Shown here: positions 1 to 6,520 of the stretch, in pieces
Position numbering within the stretch: position 1 is the first letter of the stretch
How the letters are laid out: every line of letters starts with the position of its first letter
Made by a program: the position numbers and the translations under genes
The notes under the pieces: model-generated
Databases searched by the model: none
Told to the model about the DNA's origin: nothing
What the model saw: the letters and a program-made list of their open reading frames with translations, nothing else
NCBI GenBank assembly: GCA_013205645.1
Contig: JABMMH010000367.1
Location: 1 to 11,745 of the forward strand
Length of the DNA stretch: 11,745 nucleotides
From: Polaromonas sp.
Lineage (GTDB): Bacteria; Pseudomonadota; Gammaproteobacteria; Burkholderiales; Burkholderiaceae_C
Direction: 5' to 3'

Positions 1-625
1 CATGGACTCGACGCTGATCAACATCGAATGCGTGGACGAAATTGCCGATGCAGTGGACCGCAAAGCCGAGGTTTCCGCCATCACCGAAGCGGCGATGCGC
101 GGTGAGATCGCTGACTACAAAGACAGCCTGCGGCAACGCGTTGCCCTGCTCAAAGGTGTGCACGCAGACAGCACGGACGGCGTCTACCGCGAACGTTTGA
201 AACTCAATCCTGGGGCCGCAGAGTTGGTGGCGGCTTGCAAAAAAGTCGGCATGAAAGTGCTGCTGGTGAGCGGCGGCTTCACGTATTTCACCGACCGCGT
301 GCGCGATGAACTGGCGATTGATTTCACCCGCTCTAACGTCCTCGACATCAAAGACGGTTTATTGACGGGCCAGATGGTGGATCAGCCCTGGGGCGATATT
401 TGCGACGGTGAAGAAAAAAAGAAAATGCTTTTGCAAACCTGCGCGCAACTGGGCATCAGTCCACTGCAAGCGATTGCCATGGGCGACGGCGCCAATGACC
501 TGCCGATGATGAGCGTGGCGGGCTTGTCTGTGGCTTATCACGCCAAGCCGCAAGTGCGTGAGCAAGCGATGGTGGCGATCAACGAAGGTGGACTGGACCG
601 ATTGCTAGAAGTGCTGCAGCGCTAA
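1..625 (+). CDS. serB: Phosphoserine phosphatase SerB, 5' end cut by window edge
   Basis: Last enzyme of serine biosynthesis: hydrolyses O-phosphoserine to serine in the cytoplasm. The visible 207 residues are the HAD-fold catalytic part. They begin one residue after the expected nucleophilic Asp of the DxDST motif: base 1 (c) fits the last base of an Asp GAC codon, and MDSTLI follows. The ATG at position 2 is therefore internal, not the start. Further HAD motifs are the Ser in LLVSGGFTYF (visible residue 90), the Lys cluster near 139-141, and GDGANDLPM (residues 161-169) with the metal-binding Asp residues. The segment MRGEI...SLRQRVALLKG is typical of SerB. TAA stop at 623-625. Family and motif assignment are firm; the N-terminal region lies outside the window. 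Confidence 0.96.
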   Translation, partial: MDSTLINIECVDEIADAVDRKAEVSAITEAAMRGEIADYKDSLRQRVALLKGVHADSTDGVYRERLKLNPGAAELVAACKKVGMKVLLVSGGFTYFTDRVRDELAIDFTRSNVLDIKDGLLTGQMVDQPWGDICDGEEKKKMLLQTCAQLGISPLQAIAMGDGANDLPMMSVAGLSVAYHAKPQVREQAMVAINEGGLDRLLEVLQR

Positions 626-714
626 AATCTTAAATACTTTCAACCATTTAAAATAATTTAACTCATCATTAAATGTTAAAATCTGTGCTGACATCACACA
701 TATTAGCGTTTTAA
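626..714. other. AT-rich intergenic spacer
   Basis: These 89 bases between serB and the next gene are strikingly AT-rich compared with the GC-rich coding DNA around them, with several TTAAA and TTTAA runs. No clear hairpin-plus-T-run terminator is seen for serB. TTAACT (658-663) and TAAAAT (677-682) resemble promoter boxes, but only 13 nt separate them, so I do not call a promoter. The spacer probably holds the promoter of the downstream gene. Confidence 0.5.
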
Positions 715-1161
715 ATGATTGTTTATTTAAAGAGTAATTATCCTTTATGGATCGTTACTCTTCTTTTGATGTCCTCAGCCGCACAAGCCGCTTCATGGTT
801 TGTGCTGGAAGCGCCGGAAAGCATCAGCGGCATCACTGTCGAAGTGGATCTTGAGTCTCTGCGCAGCCGCGGCGAAAAGCATCATGTGCTGATGCGCATC
901 AGTTACCCAGAAGCGCAAAAAAAGCAAAACATCACTTTTAGGTCCGTCATCGCAGAGCTTGAGATTTCATGCGAAAACGATTTGGACATCTGGAAGAGCG
1001 TCAGTTACTTTCAGAGCAGCCATGCGAAAGGCATGCCGCTGAGTTCTGAAAACTTCGGCACCGCAGGCCTACCCAAAAGCGCTATGAAGATACTGCCCGA
1101 CAAAGCTTGGGGCACCTTGCAAAGAGGCGCCTGCGGCAGGACCGCCACCGTGGCCCCCTGA
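715..1161 (+). CDS. Small secreted protein, surface-adhesin E-like
   Basis: A 148-residue protein with an N-terminal signal peptide: one Lys early, a hydrophobic core (LWIVTLLLM) and an AQA-type cleavage site near residue 25, so export across the inner membrane is expected. The mature part starts with a Trp-containing strand and has a pattern like 'ITVEVDLESLRSRG...VLMRISYPE', then two Cys residues (in EISCEND and RGACGR) that could form a disulfide. This layout resembles the surface-adhesin protein E family of small periplasmic or surface beta proteins, but I assign it by pattern only. No Shine-Dalgarno sequence precedes the ATG. The first 20 or so codons are AT-rich (ATT, TTA, AAT, CTT), unlike the rest of the gene. 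It converges on the Hsp70 gene with a 5-bp gap. Confidence 0.7.
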   Translation: MIVYLKSNYPLWIVTLLLMSSAAQAASWFVLEAPESISGITVEVDLESLRSRGEKHHVLMRISYPEAQKKQNITFRSVIAELEISCENDLDIWKSVSYFQSSHAKGMPLSSENFGTAGLPKSAMKILPDKAWGTLQRGACGRTATVAP

Positions 1162-1166
1162 ACAAC

Positions 1167-2435
1167 TCAGCCAAATTTACGGGCCGCATCAAGCGCCAAA
1201 CCCGCACCAATGCTGCCAAACAAATCGCCTTCAACGCGCTGCGCCTTGGGCAGCAAGACACCCACACGCTGACGCAACAGTGGCACACCGCTGGAGCCAC
1301 CCGTGAAAAACACCGTGTCGACTTGATCGGCGGCAACACCTGCATCACTCAAGAGTTTGTTGACCGTCTCGCCGATGCGGCCTGCCAAGCCTGCAATGGC
1401 TTGGTCAAAAATAGCCCGCTGTAAAACCACCTCGTTTGACGCGCCAATCCGGCTCAAATCCATCGTGGTTTGAGACTCCGTAGACAAGCTGATCTTGGCC
1501 GCCTCAACCTGCATCGCCAGCCAATGGCCGTCTTTTTGCTGCACCAAATTTTGCAAGGCTTGCAGCTTTTCTGGCTCGCTGCCTTCGCGCGTCACTTCGA
1601 CAATTTGCGCCACAGCCTTGCGTGTGTAGGCTTGGTTGATGGTGTGCCAAGTGGCCAAGTTAAAGTACGGCGAAGAAGGCACTTGCAGGCCACTTTTGAG
1701 TTGACTGCCCAGCCCCAGCAAAGGCATCACGCCGGCCAAGCTGAGCTGTTTGTCAAAGTCGGTGCCACCAATGTGCACGCCGCCACTGGCCAAAATATCG
1801 TCTTTGCGCTCCAACTTGCCAGCCCGTTCAGGGCCCAGGCGAACCAGCGCAAAGTCAGACGTGCCGCCGCCAATGTCGACCACCAGCACCAACTCTTCAC
1901 GGCTGATCTGTGACTCGTAATCAAACGCCGCAGCAATTGGCTCGTACTGGAACTCAATGTGACGCAAACCCGTCGCACGAGCGATCTCAGCCAGCGTGTT
2001 TTCGGCCACCTTGTCGGCTTGCGGGTCGTCATCGACAAAATAAACCGGGCGCCCAAGCACTGCGCTGCTGAAGCCTTGTCCGGCAGACACTTCGGCGCGG
2101 CTTTTGAGCTCGCCAATGAACAGCGCCAGTAGTTCCCGAAACGGCAACACCCGGCCTGCGACCTCAGTGAAGTCGTCCATCAAGGAGGTGCCAAGCAAGC
2201 TTTTCAAAGACCGCATGAGGCGGCCTTCGTCGCCGATCAGGTAGTCGGCCAAAGCCTCACGGCCGTAGCTGGTCACGCTGTCTTCTGCATGAAAAAAGAC
2301 GACCGACGGCAAGGTCAGCTTGTCAGCTTCCAGCGCCAGCAGCGCGGTTTGGCCCGGTCGGCTCCAGCCGACGGTTGAATTAGAGGTGCCAAAGTCAATG
2401 CCGCAGGCCTGGGCTGCGCCCTTCAAAATGACCAT
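1167..2435 (-). CDS. yegD: YegD-type Hsp70 family protein lacking a substrate-binding domain
   Basis: A cytoplasmic actin-fold ATPase of the Hsp70 superfamily, 422 residues from the chosen start; E. coli YegD is about 450. Phosphate-1 loop GIDFGTSNST (residues 12-21), GRP plus FQYEPIAAAFDYE (about 128-173), phosphate-2 loop VVDIGGGTSDF (185-195), GGVHIGGTDFD, and adenosine motif VFFTGGSSGVPLL (about 375-387) are all present. The protein ends with GDLFGSIGAGLALDAARKFG straight after the nucleotide-binding domain, so the beta-sandwich and lid of DnaK are absent, as in YegD. The frame is open up to an ATG at 2474, which would overlap the upstream gene by 34 bp. I prefer ATG 2435, 5 bp after that gene's stop, because the protein then begins close to the ATPase fold as YegD does. 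Neither start has a good ribosome site. Its biological role is not established. Confidence 0.88.
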   Translation of the reverse strand: MVILKGAAQACGIDFGTSNSTVGWSRPGQTALLALEADKLTLPSVVFFHAEDSVTSYGREALADYLIGDEGRLMRSLKSLLGTSLMDDFTEVAGRVLPFRELLALFIGELKSRAEVSAGQGFSSAVLGRPVYFVDDDPQADKVAENTLAEIARATGLRHIEFQYEPIAAAFDYESQISREELVLVVDIGGGTSDFALVRLGPERAGKLERKDDILASGGVHIGGTDFDKQLSLAGVMPLLGLGSQLKSGLQVPSSPYFNLATWHTINQAYTRKAVAQIVEVTREGSEPEKLQALQNLVQQKDGHWLAMQVEAAKISLSTESQTTMDLSRIGASNEVVLQRAIFDQAIAGLAGRIGETVNKLLSDAGVAADQVDTVFFTGGSSGVPLLRQRVGVLLPKAQRVEGDLFGSIGAGLALDAARKFG

Positions 2436-2440
2436 CGAGT

Positions 2441-2938
2441 TCAGCCCGGCTTCTTGAATTGTTTGTCCGCCCAAGCGATGGCGCTGCTGCGGCTGAGCTT
2501 GAACGACGCCGCCACACGCACCTCGGCCAGCAACTCGCCAGCATCATCGTGGGCACTCAAGGTGCCATAGGGGTTGTCTTCGTCCGGCACGATGTCCAGC
2601 GACACCGTGACGCGGGCAGACCCGGCGGTAACAGTGATGCTCTGGTGCAGCGAGGCATGCAATTGCTGCTCTTGCCGGCGCACAAATTCAGAGGCGGTCT
2701 TGACCAAGGTGTTGAAGGCGGTGTTGTCGAGTGGCTTGGGATTTTTCTTGTCGCGGCCCATGGTCCAAGGCCCGACCAAGGCCGGTTCGGGTTCACCGTC
2801 TTTGATCATGGCCACCGCCCAGCCGTCGTCGTCTTCGTTTTTCAGCACCCGCGCCGTCCAGCCATTGTCTTGCCACAAGCGGGGCTGCTGGACAAGTTCG
2901 GGCACATCGGGCGTGTTGGAGGTATCGGAATGGTTCAA
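2441..2938 (-). CDS. Conserved-looking hypothetical protein paired with YegD-type Hsp70
   Basis: A 165-residue protein that I do not recognise. It has no signal peptide or membrane segment. The N-terminal half is acidic and Trp-rich (LWQDNGWTARVLKNEDDDGWAVAMIKDGEPEP, around residues 21-52), with the look of a small beta domain, followed by a helical stretch (TASEFVRRQEQQLHASL) and a beta-rich part with VTVSLDIVPDEDNPYGTL. The C-terminus is basic and contains WADKQFKKPG. The stop lies 5 bp before the preferred Hsp70 start, or inside the Hsp70 gene if the longer Hsp70 start is used, so the two are almost certainly co-transcribed and possibly translationally coupled. The longest frame begins with TTG at 2938, without a visible ribosome site; a GTG at 2905 is an alternative. 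A partner or regulator role for Hsp70 is inference. Confidence 0.75.
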   Translation of the reverse strand: MNHSDTSNTPDVPELVQQPRLWQDNGWTARVLKNEDDDGWAVAMIKDGEPEPALVGPWTMGRDKKNPKPLDNTAFNTLVKTASEFVRRQEQQLHASLHQSITVTAGSARVTVSLDIVPDEDNPYGTLSAHDDAGELLAEVRVAASFKLSRSSAIAWADKQFKKPG

Positions 2939-2998
2939 GGGGGTTCAAATCAGGTAAAAATGAGTCTATGCCTCAGGGCGCTCGATTCTAAAGGTCTT
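2939..2998. promoter_or_regulatory. Divergent intergenic region between the Hsp70 pair and trxC
   Basis: Only 60 bp separate the divergent gene starts, so both promoters must be compressed here or lie partly inside the genes. GGTTCAA occurs twice in direct orientation 10 bp apart (2932-2938 and 2942-2948), one helical turn, around the TTG start of the 165-residue gene. I see no convincing -35/-10 pair. AAAGGT ends 4 nt before the trxC ATG and is a plausible ribosome site. Confidence 0.35.
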
Positions 2999-3469
2999 AT
3001 GACAACACCAACAGCTCCATCTTCGTCGGCCAGTGTCCACATTGTGTGCCCGCACTGCCAGACCACCAACCGCGTCGCCAAGGCCGATCTGGCCAAGGCG
3101 ACCGACTGCGGACAATGCCATAAACCGCTGTTCAACGGCCAGTCCGTGGCCATGTCTGAAGCGGCTTTTGACAAACACTTGCAGCGCGATCAAATCCCGG
3201 TCTTGGTGGATTTTTGGGCCCCTTGGTGCGGGCCTTGCCGCCAGATGGCACCGGCCTTCGAGCAAGCGGCGCAGCAGCTTGAGCCTCAAGTCCGGGTCGC
3301 CAAGGTCAACACCGAAGAAGCCAAAAACTTGGGCGCCCGCTTCAACATCCGCAGCATTCCAACCTTGGCGCTGTTTTTAAATGGCCAAGAAATCGCTCGA
3401 CAGCCGGGGGCCATGGGCGCGGCTGACATCGTGCGCTGGACGCAGTCACAGCTGGCGCAACACCGCTGA
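2999..3469 (+). CDS. trxC: Thioredoxin 2 (TrxC) with N-terminal zinc-binding motif
   Basis: A cytoplasmic thiol-disulfide reductant of 156 residues. The N-terminal zinc ribbon has two Cys pairs, CPHC (17-20) and CGQC (37-40). This separates TrxC from the shorter thioredoxin 1. The thioredoxin fold follows, with VLVDFWAPWCGPC (68-80) carrying active-site Cys77 and Cys80, and cis-Pro121 in RSIPT. E. coli TrxC is 139 residues and begins just before the first Cys pair. The ATG at 2999 is preceded by AAAGGT, so I chose it. An in-frame ATG at 2960 would add 13 residues and is a weaker alternative. The gene converges with the helicase gene across an 11-bp gap with no visible terminator. In enterobacteria trxC belongs to the OxyR regulon; no OxyR site was identified here. 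Confidence 0.95.
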   Translation: MTTPTAPSSSASVHIVCPHCQTTNRVAKADLAKATDCGQCHKPLFNGQSVAMSEAAFDKHLQRDQIPVLVDFWAPWCGPCRQMAPAFEQAAQQLEPQVRVAKVNTEEAKNLGARFNIRSIPTLALFLNGQEIARQPGAMGAADIVRWTQSQLAQHR

Positions 3470-3480
3470 ACTGACAAGTT

Positions 3481-4755
3481 TCAGGCGTCGTCCCCGCTCG
3501 CCTGCTGGGCTGCAGCGCGCAGCTTGTCTTTTTTGCTGGGCCGCTTGCCTTTGATACCGCCAGTGGACTCGCCCGCCGCACTGCGGCTTTCCGTGGCAGC
3601 CAGCACCGGGGCGACATCCGTCGGCTCAAAACCGGCCACTTGCTCGCGCGGCACGCTCAAGCCTTGACGCTTTTCGATCAAGCGGAAATGCGCTTCGGTG
3701 GCTGGGCTGACAAAGCTCACCGCCAAACCAGACTCCCCCGCACGCCCAGTCCGGCCAATGCGGTGAACGTAGTCCACCGCCGAGCGCGGCAAGTCGTAAT
3801 TGACGACCACCGGCAGCAAGGCCACGTCCAAGCCGCGCGCCGCCACATCGGTCGCGATCACCACTTTGACGTCTGAGTTTTTAAAGTCGAGCAGCACTTG
3901 CGTGCGCTTACCTTGACTCAGTTCGCCATGAAAAGGCTCCGCTTCCAAGCCTACTTTGCGCAGCTTGTCGGCCACCATTTCGGCGGCGTGCTTGGTGGCC
4001 ACGAAGACCAGCACACGGCTCCATTTTCTTTGCGTGATCAGGTGCCGCAGCAACTGGGTCCGACGGCTGCTGTCAACCTCAATCGCCAGCTGCGCGATGG
4101 CGCTGATTTCCAGCACCTCGGGCAGCACTTCAACCCGTGCCGGCGACTGCAGCAAGCCGGCCGCCAAAGCCTGCACCGGCGCAGGCAAGGTGGCCGAGAA
4201 AAACAGGTTTTGCCGTCGAGTGGGCAGCAAGGCCAAAATCCGCTTGAGCTCTTCGTCAAAACCGAGATCGAGCAGCCGATCGGCTTCGTCCAACACCAGC
4301 GTCTGCACTGCCGACAAGTCGAGCGCGTTGTGGTCAATCAGGTCCAGCAGGCGACCGGGCGTGGCCACCACCCAGTCGGTGCCGCTGCGCAAGCCCATCA
4401 TCTGCGGGTTGATCGAAACGCCACCAAAGACGACGGTGACTTTGAGCTCGGGTGCCACTTGCTGCGCCAGCAGGCGCGCCACCTCGCCAATTTGAACGGC
4501 CAGTTCACGCGTGGGCACCAGAATCAGCGCCCTCACCCGCCGCGGCCGAGTACTCGGGACAGCCGCCAACATTTGCAGAATCGGCAGACAAAACGCAGCC
4601 GTCTTGCCTGAACCGGTTTCAGCAGACGCCAGCACGTCGCGGCCCGCCAAAATCAGCGGAATGGCGGCCATCTGCACAGGCGTGGGCTGGCTGTAGTTCA
4701 GGCCAGTCAGAGCGCGAAGAAGGGGCGGCGACAAGCCAAGTGTGGAAAAAGACAT
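3481..4755 (-). CDS. rhlE: DEAD-box ATP-dependent RNA helicase, RhlE-like
   Basis: A 424-residue RNA helicase that unwinds short RNA duplexes with ATP, likely in ribosome assembly or RNA turnover. All core motifs are intact: Q motif YSQPTPVQ (21-28), motif I AETGSGKT (45-52), Ia PTRELA (81-86), Ib TPGR (132-135), II DEAD (156-159), III SAT (187-189), V ATDVAARGLD (301-310) and VI HRIGRTGR (331-338). A short lysine-rich tail (KGKRPSKKDKLR) follows the second RecA domain, a common RNA-affinity element in the RhlE group. The ATG at 4753-4755 lies just before the conserved aromatic residue upstream of the Q motif, which supports the start, although no strong ribosome site is visible. RhlE is the best subfamily match; other DEAD-box names are possible. 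Confidence 0.93.
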   Translation of the reverse strand: MSFSTLGLSPPLLRALTGLNYSQPTPVQMAAIPLILAGRDVLASAETGSGKTAAFCLPILQMLAAVPSTRPRRVRALILVPTRELAVQIGEVARLLAQQVAPELKVTVVFGGVSINPQMMGLRSGTDWVVATPGRLLDLIDHNALDLSAVQTLVLDEADRLLDLGFDEELKRILALLPTRRQNLFFSATLPAPVQALAAGLLQSPARVEVLPEVLEISAIAQLAIEVDSSRRTQLLRHLITQRKWSRVLVFVATKHAAEMVADKLRKVGLEAEPFHGELSQGKRTQVLLDFKNSDVKVVIATDVAARGLDVALLPVVVNYDLPRSAVDYVHRIGRTGRAGESGLAVSFVSPATEAHFRLIEKRQGLSVPREQVAGFEPTDVAPVLAATESRSAAGESTGGIKGKRPSKKDKLRAAAQQASGDDA

Positions 4756-4947
4756 GCTGAAGTGATTTTGAAGCTGAAGTGAAGCCGAGGGTGGCTTTTT
4801 AATAAGAGCGAATGAGTCAAGTTTAAGCGCCAGCCGATCGGGCCGGCACTTGAGGCCGCATAATCATGGCCTCCTGACAGTCGGCCGCAAGGCGCCGCAC
4901 TGAATCTATCTGCGCTAGACCGCAACCCAACAAACTTTAAGGCTCCC
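4756..4947. promoter_or_regulatory. Divergent intergenic region, helicase / DUF6172-type gene
   Basis: These 192 bp hold the promoters of two divergent genes, but no near-consensus pair stands out. A 10-bp direct repeat GCTGAAGTGA (4756-4765 and 4773-4782) sits in the helicase leader. AAGCC (4782-4786) can pair with GGCTT (4793-4797) ahead of a T run on the plus strand; at five base pairs it is too weak to call a terminator. GAGGCC (4852-4857) and GGCCTC (4868-4873) form an inverted repeat with a 10-nt AT-rich centre, a possible operator. TAAGG six bases before GTG 4948 is a likely ribosome site. Confidence 0.4.
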
Positions 4948-5295
4948 GTGAGAAAAACGTTCAAACTTCAGGTCGAAGGCAAAAACCCGGACCGCGTGCT
5001 GGACGCCCACAAACACGAGATCCGCAAGTACGTCAAACGCCAACGCCGCGTGCCATTGCCAGCCGGCGTGGATTTTTGGGACTTCGATTGCAAATTCGGC
5101 AACACAGAAGAATCCGCTGAGAGCGTGCATTTGGCAGAAATCATCACGCGCCTAGACGCCGCTGTGGCCGAAGGCGCAGCGCAGTTCTTCGTCGAGCTTG
5201 TGGCCAAAGACGGCCACCGCCGAGTCCGACCTGCTGGTGAGATGCCTGCGCATCAAAGCGATGGTTTCGACGAAGGTGACGACCTCACGCCCTGA
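4948..5295 (+). CDS. Small DUF6172-type protein of unknown function
   Basis: A 115-residue soluble protein with a very characteristic N-terminal block: (V)RKTFKLQ, then NPDRVLDAHKHEIRKYVKRQRR (residues about 13-34, strongly basic) and GVDFWDFDCKFG (about 40-51). I associate this with the DUF6172 family found in proteobacteria, whose function is unknown. No signal peptide or membrane helix. The basic helix followed by an aromatic and acidic strand could suggest nucleic-acid or nucleotide contact, but that is speculation. It starts with GTG at 4948, preceded by TAAGG at suitable spacing. The C-terminus (from about residue 95) is low in complexity and acidic. The last 11 bp overlap the 3' end of the convergent 107-residue gene. 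Confidence 0.8.
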   Translation: MRKTFKLQVEGKNPDRVLDAHKHEIRKYVKRQRRVPLPAGVDFWDFDCKFGNTEESAESVHLAEIITRLDAAVAEGAAQFFVELVAKDGHRRVRPAGEMPAHQSDGFDEGDDLTP

Positions 5296-5608
5296 TGTCA
5301 AATTCCGCCTCGCCCATGTAGCGATGCGGACCCAAGGCCGCCGTCAGCGCGGCCGATTCAGCGGCCTGCCACTGGTTGAAAATCTCCAACTCTTCGGTGC
5401 TCAAGACATCCGCTGACGGCGACTCGCCGTAGACGGCCAGCAGTTTGCGGTACATCGAATACACCGGCAACACCAGCGACGCATCGCCCAAGGCGTCATC
5501 CAAAGCCATGCAAAAACGCTTTTCTGCCGCGCGCTTTTCCAGCTCGCTGACATCTTCATAGGCAAACAAACGAACGCTGTAGCTCATGCGGTCGTCGTCA
5601 TACGCCAC
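5285..5608 (-). CDS. Hypothetical protein coupled to psd
   Basis: A 107-residue (GTG start at 5608) or 100-residue (ATG start at 5587) protein that I do not recognise. The visible pattern is an initial strand (YSVRLFAYEDVSE) followed by mostly helical, acidic sequence with MALDDALGDASLVLPVYSMY and EELEIFNQWQAAESAAL. It has no signal peptide, membrane segment or obvious catalytic motif. The GTG start overlaps the psd stop by 11 bp, and the ATG start lies 10 bp after it. Either way it follows psd directly, so cotranscription and translational coupling are likely. The MSYSVRLF start looks more like a natural N-terminus. Its 3' end overlaps the convergent DUF6172-type gene by 11 bp. A link to phospholipid synthesis is suggested only by position. 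Confidence 0.7.
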   Translation of the reverse strand: MAYDDDRMSYSVRLFAYEDVSELEKRAAEKRFCMALDDALGDASLVLPVYSMYRKLLAVYGESPSADVLSTEELEIFNQWQAAESAALTAALGPHRYMGEAEFDIRA

Positions 5609-6458
5609 CCTGCACGCTGGCCATGGCTTGACCCAGTTGCACTGGCCCGCCAGCTTGCCAATCAGGATTGAACTGCAAAGGCCCAGCCGGGAACAGCAAG
5701 ACCACGGTGGAGCCGAGCAAAAACCGGCCCATCTCGTCGCCTTTTTTCAGCGTTACCGGCGGCGTTGAGTCTGTGTAGTGCCATTCGCGCACCGTGTTTT
5801 GGCGCGAGCGGTTCACCACGCCATGCCAGACCGTCGCCATGCTGCCGACAATCGTTGCACCGACCAGCGTCAAAACCATGGCCCCGTGCGGCGTCTCAAA
5901 GACGCAAACCAAACGTTCGTTGCGGGCAAACAGTCCCGGCACACCGCGCGCGGTGACCGGGTTGACAGAAAACAGATCGCCCGGCACATAAATCATGCGC
6001 AGCAAACGGCCATCACACGGCATGTGAATGCGGTGGTAGTCACGCGGGCTGAGGTAGATCGTGGCGAAACTTCCGTCCCGAAATTGCTCCGCCAGTTGCG
6101 CGTCGCCACCGACCAGCGCGGTGGTCGAGTAGTGATGGCCCTTGGCCTGAAAAATCTGATCCTCCTCAATGCGGCCAAACTGGCTGATGGCACCATCGAC
6201 GGGACAGATCCAAGCGGCGCTGGCCAACGGTCTAACGCCCGGCTTCAAGGCACGGGTGAAAAAGTCGTTGAACGACAGGTAGCTGGTGATGTCTGGGTTA
6301 GCCGCTTCGCTCATGTTGACGGCGTACTTGCCAACGAACCAGCGAATCAGCGCGGTGGTGATCCAGCCGCGCTGACGCGACGCCACAAAGCCTGCGAAAG
6401 TCGTGATGGCCTGCTTGGGCAGGAGGTATTGAAGAAGAACTTTGAAACGATCAGGCAC
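5598..6458 (-). CDS. psd: Phosphatidylserine decarboxylase proenzyme
   Basis: Converts phosphatidylserine to phosphatidylethanolamine at the inner membrane, the last step of the main bacterial phosphatidylethanolamine route. The 286-residue proenzyme has the LGST self-cleavage motif (248-251). Cleavage before Ser250 would make the pyruvoyl group of the small alpha subunit, leaving a long beta subunit. Other family signatures are FNDFFTR (63-69), PVDGAI (86-91, Asp88 a likely self-cleavage residue) and YLSPRDYHRIHMP, which carries the conserved His. Length and site position match the E. coli enzyme. The start is GTG at 6456-6458, leading into a typical PDRFKVLLQYLLPKQ N-terminus. A possible promoter lies just upstream (-10 TATAAA). 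The 107-residue gene follows it directly. Confidence 0.96.
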   Translation of the reverse strand: MPDRFKVLLQYLLPKQAITTFAGFVASRQRGWITTALIRWFVGKYAVNMSEAANPDITSYLSFNDFFTRALKPGVRPLASAAWICPVDGAISQFGRIEEDQIFQAKGHHYSTTALVGGDAQLAEQFRDGSFATIYLSPRDYHRIHMPCDGRLLRMIYVPGDLFSVNPVTARGVPGLFARNERLVCVFETPHGAMVLTLVGATIVGSMATVWHGVVNRSRQNTVREWHYTDSTPPVTLKKGDEMGRFLLGSTVVLLFPAGPLQFNPDWQAGGPVQLGQAMASVQGGV

Positions 6459-6491
6459 ACGGACTCACGGAAGTGGATGGACGTCGGCTAT

Positions 6492-6520
6492 TTTATAGAG
6501 CCGCCGCGCTCCTCAGTCTG
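6492..6520 (-). promoter_or_regulatory. Possible psd promoter
   Basis: On the minus strand, TATAAA (6497-6492) is a good -10 box, with CAGACT (6520-6515) as a weak -35 at 17-nt spacing. Transcription would start near 6485, about 27 nt before the psd GTG. The -10 lies within a small inverted repeat, CGGCT (6485-6489) and AGCCG (6499-6503). The -35 overlaps the end of the sugar dehydrogenase gene, so psd could also be read through from that gene. Confidence 0.4.

Noticed and set aside
658..682. Promoter boxes TTAACT and TAAAAT upstream of the adhesin-E-like gene
   Set aside because: The spacing is only 13 nt, too short for sigma-70; in an AT-rich stretch such matches arise easily.
2459..2998. 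180-codon N-terminal extension in frame with trxC
   Set aside because: It runs antisense through the 165-residue gene. TrxC similarity begins just after ATG 2999, which has a ribosome site, so the extension is not expected to be translated.
3898..4611. Open frame of 237 codons on the plus strand inside the helicase gene
   Set aside because: Antisense to an intact DEAD-box helicase; low-complexity Gln/His/Arg product without motifs.
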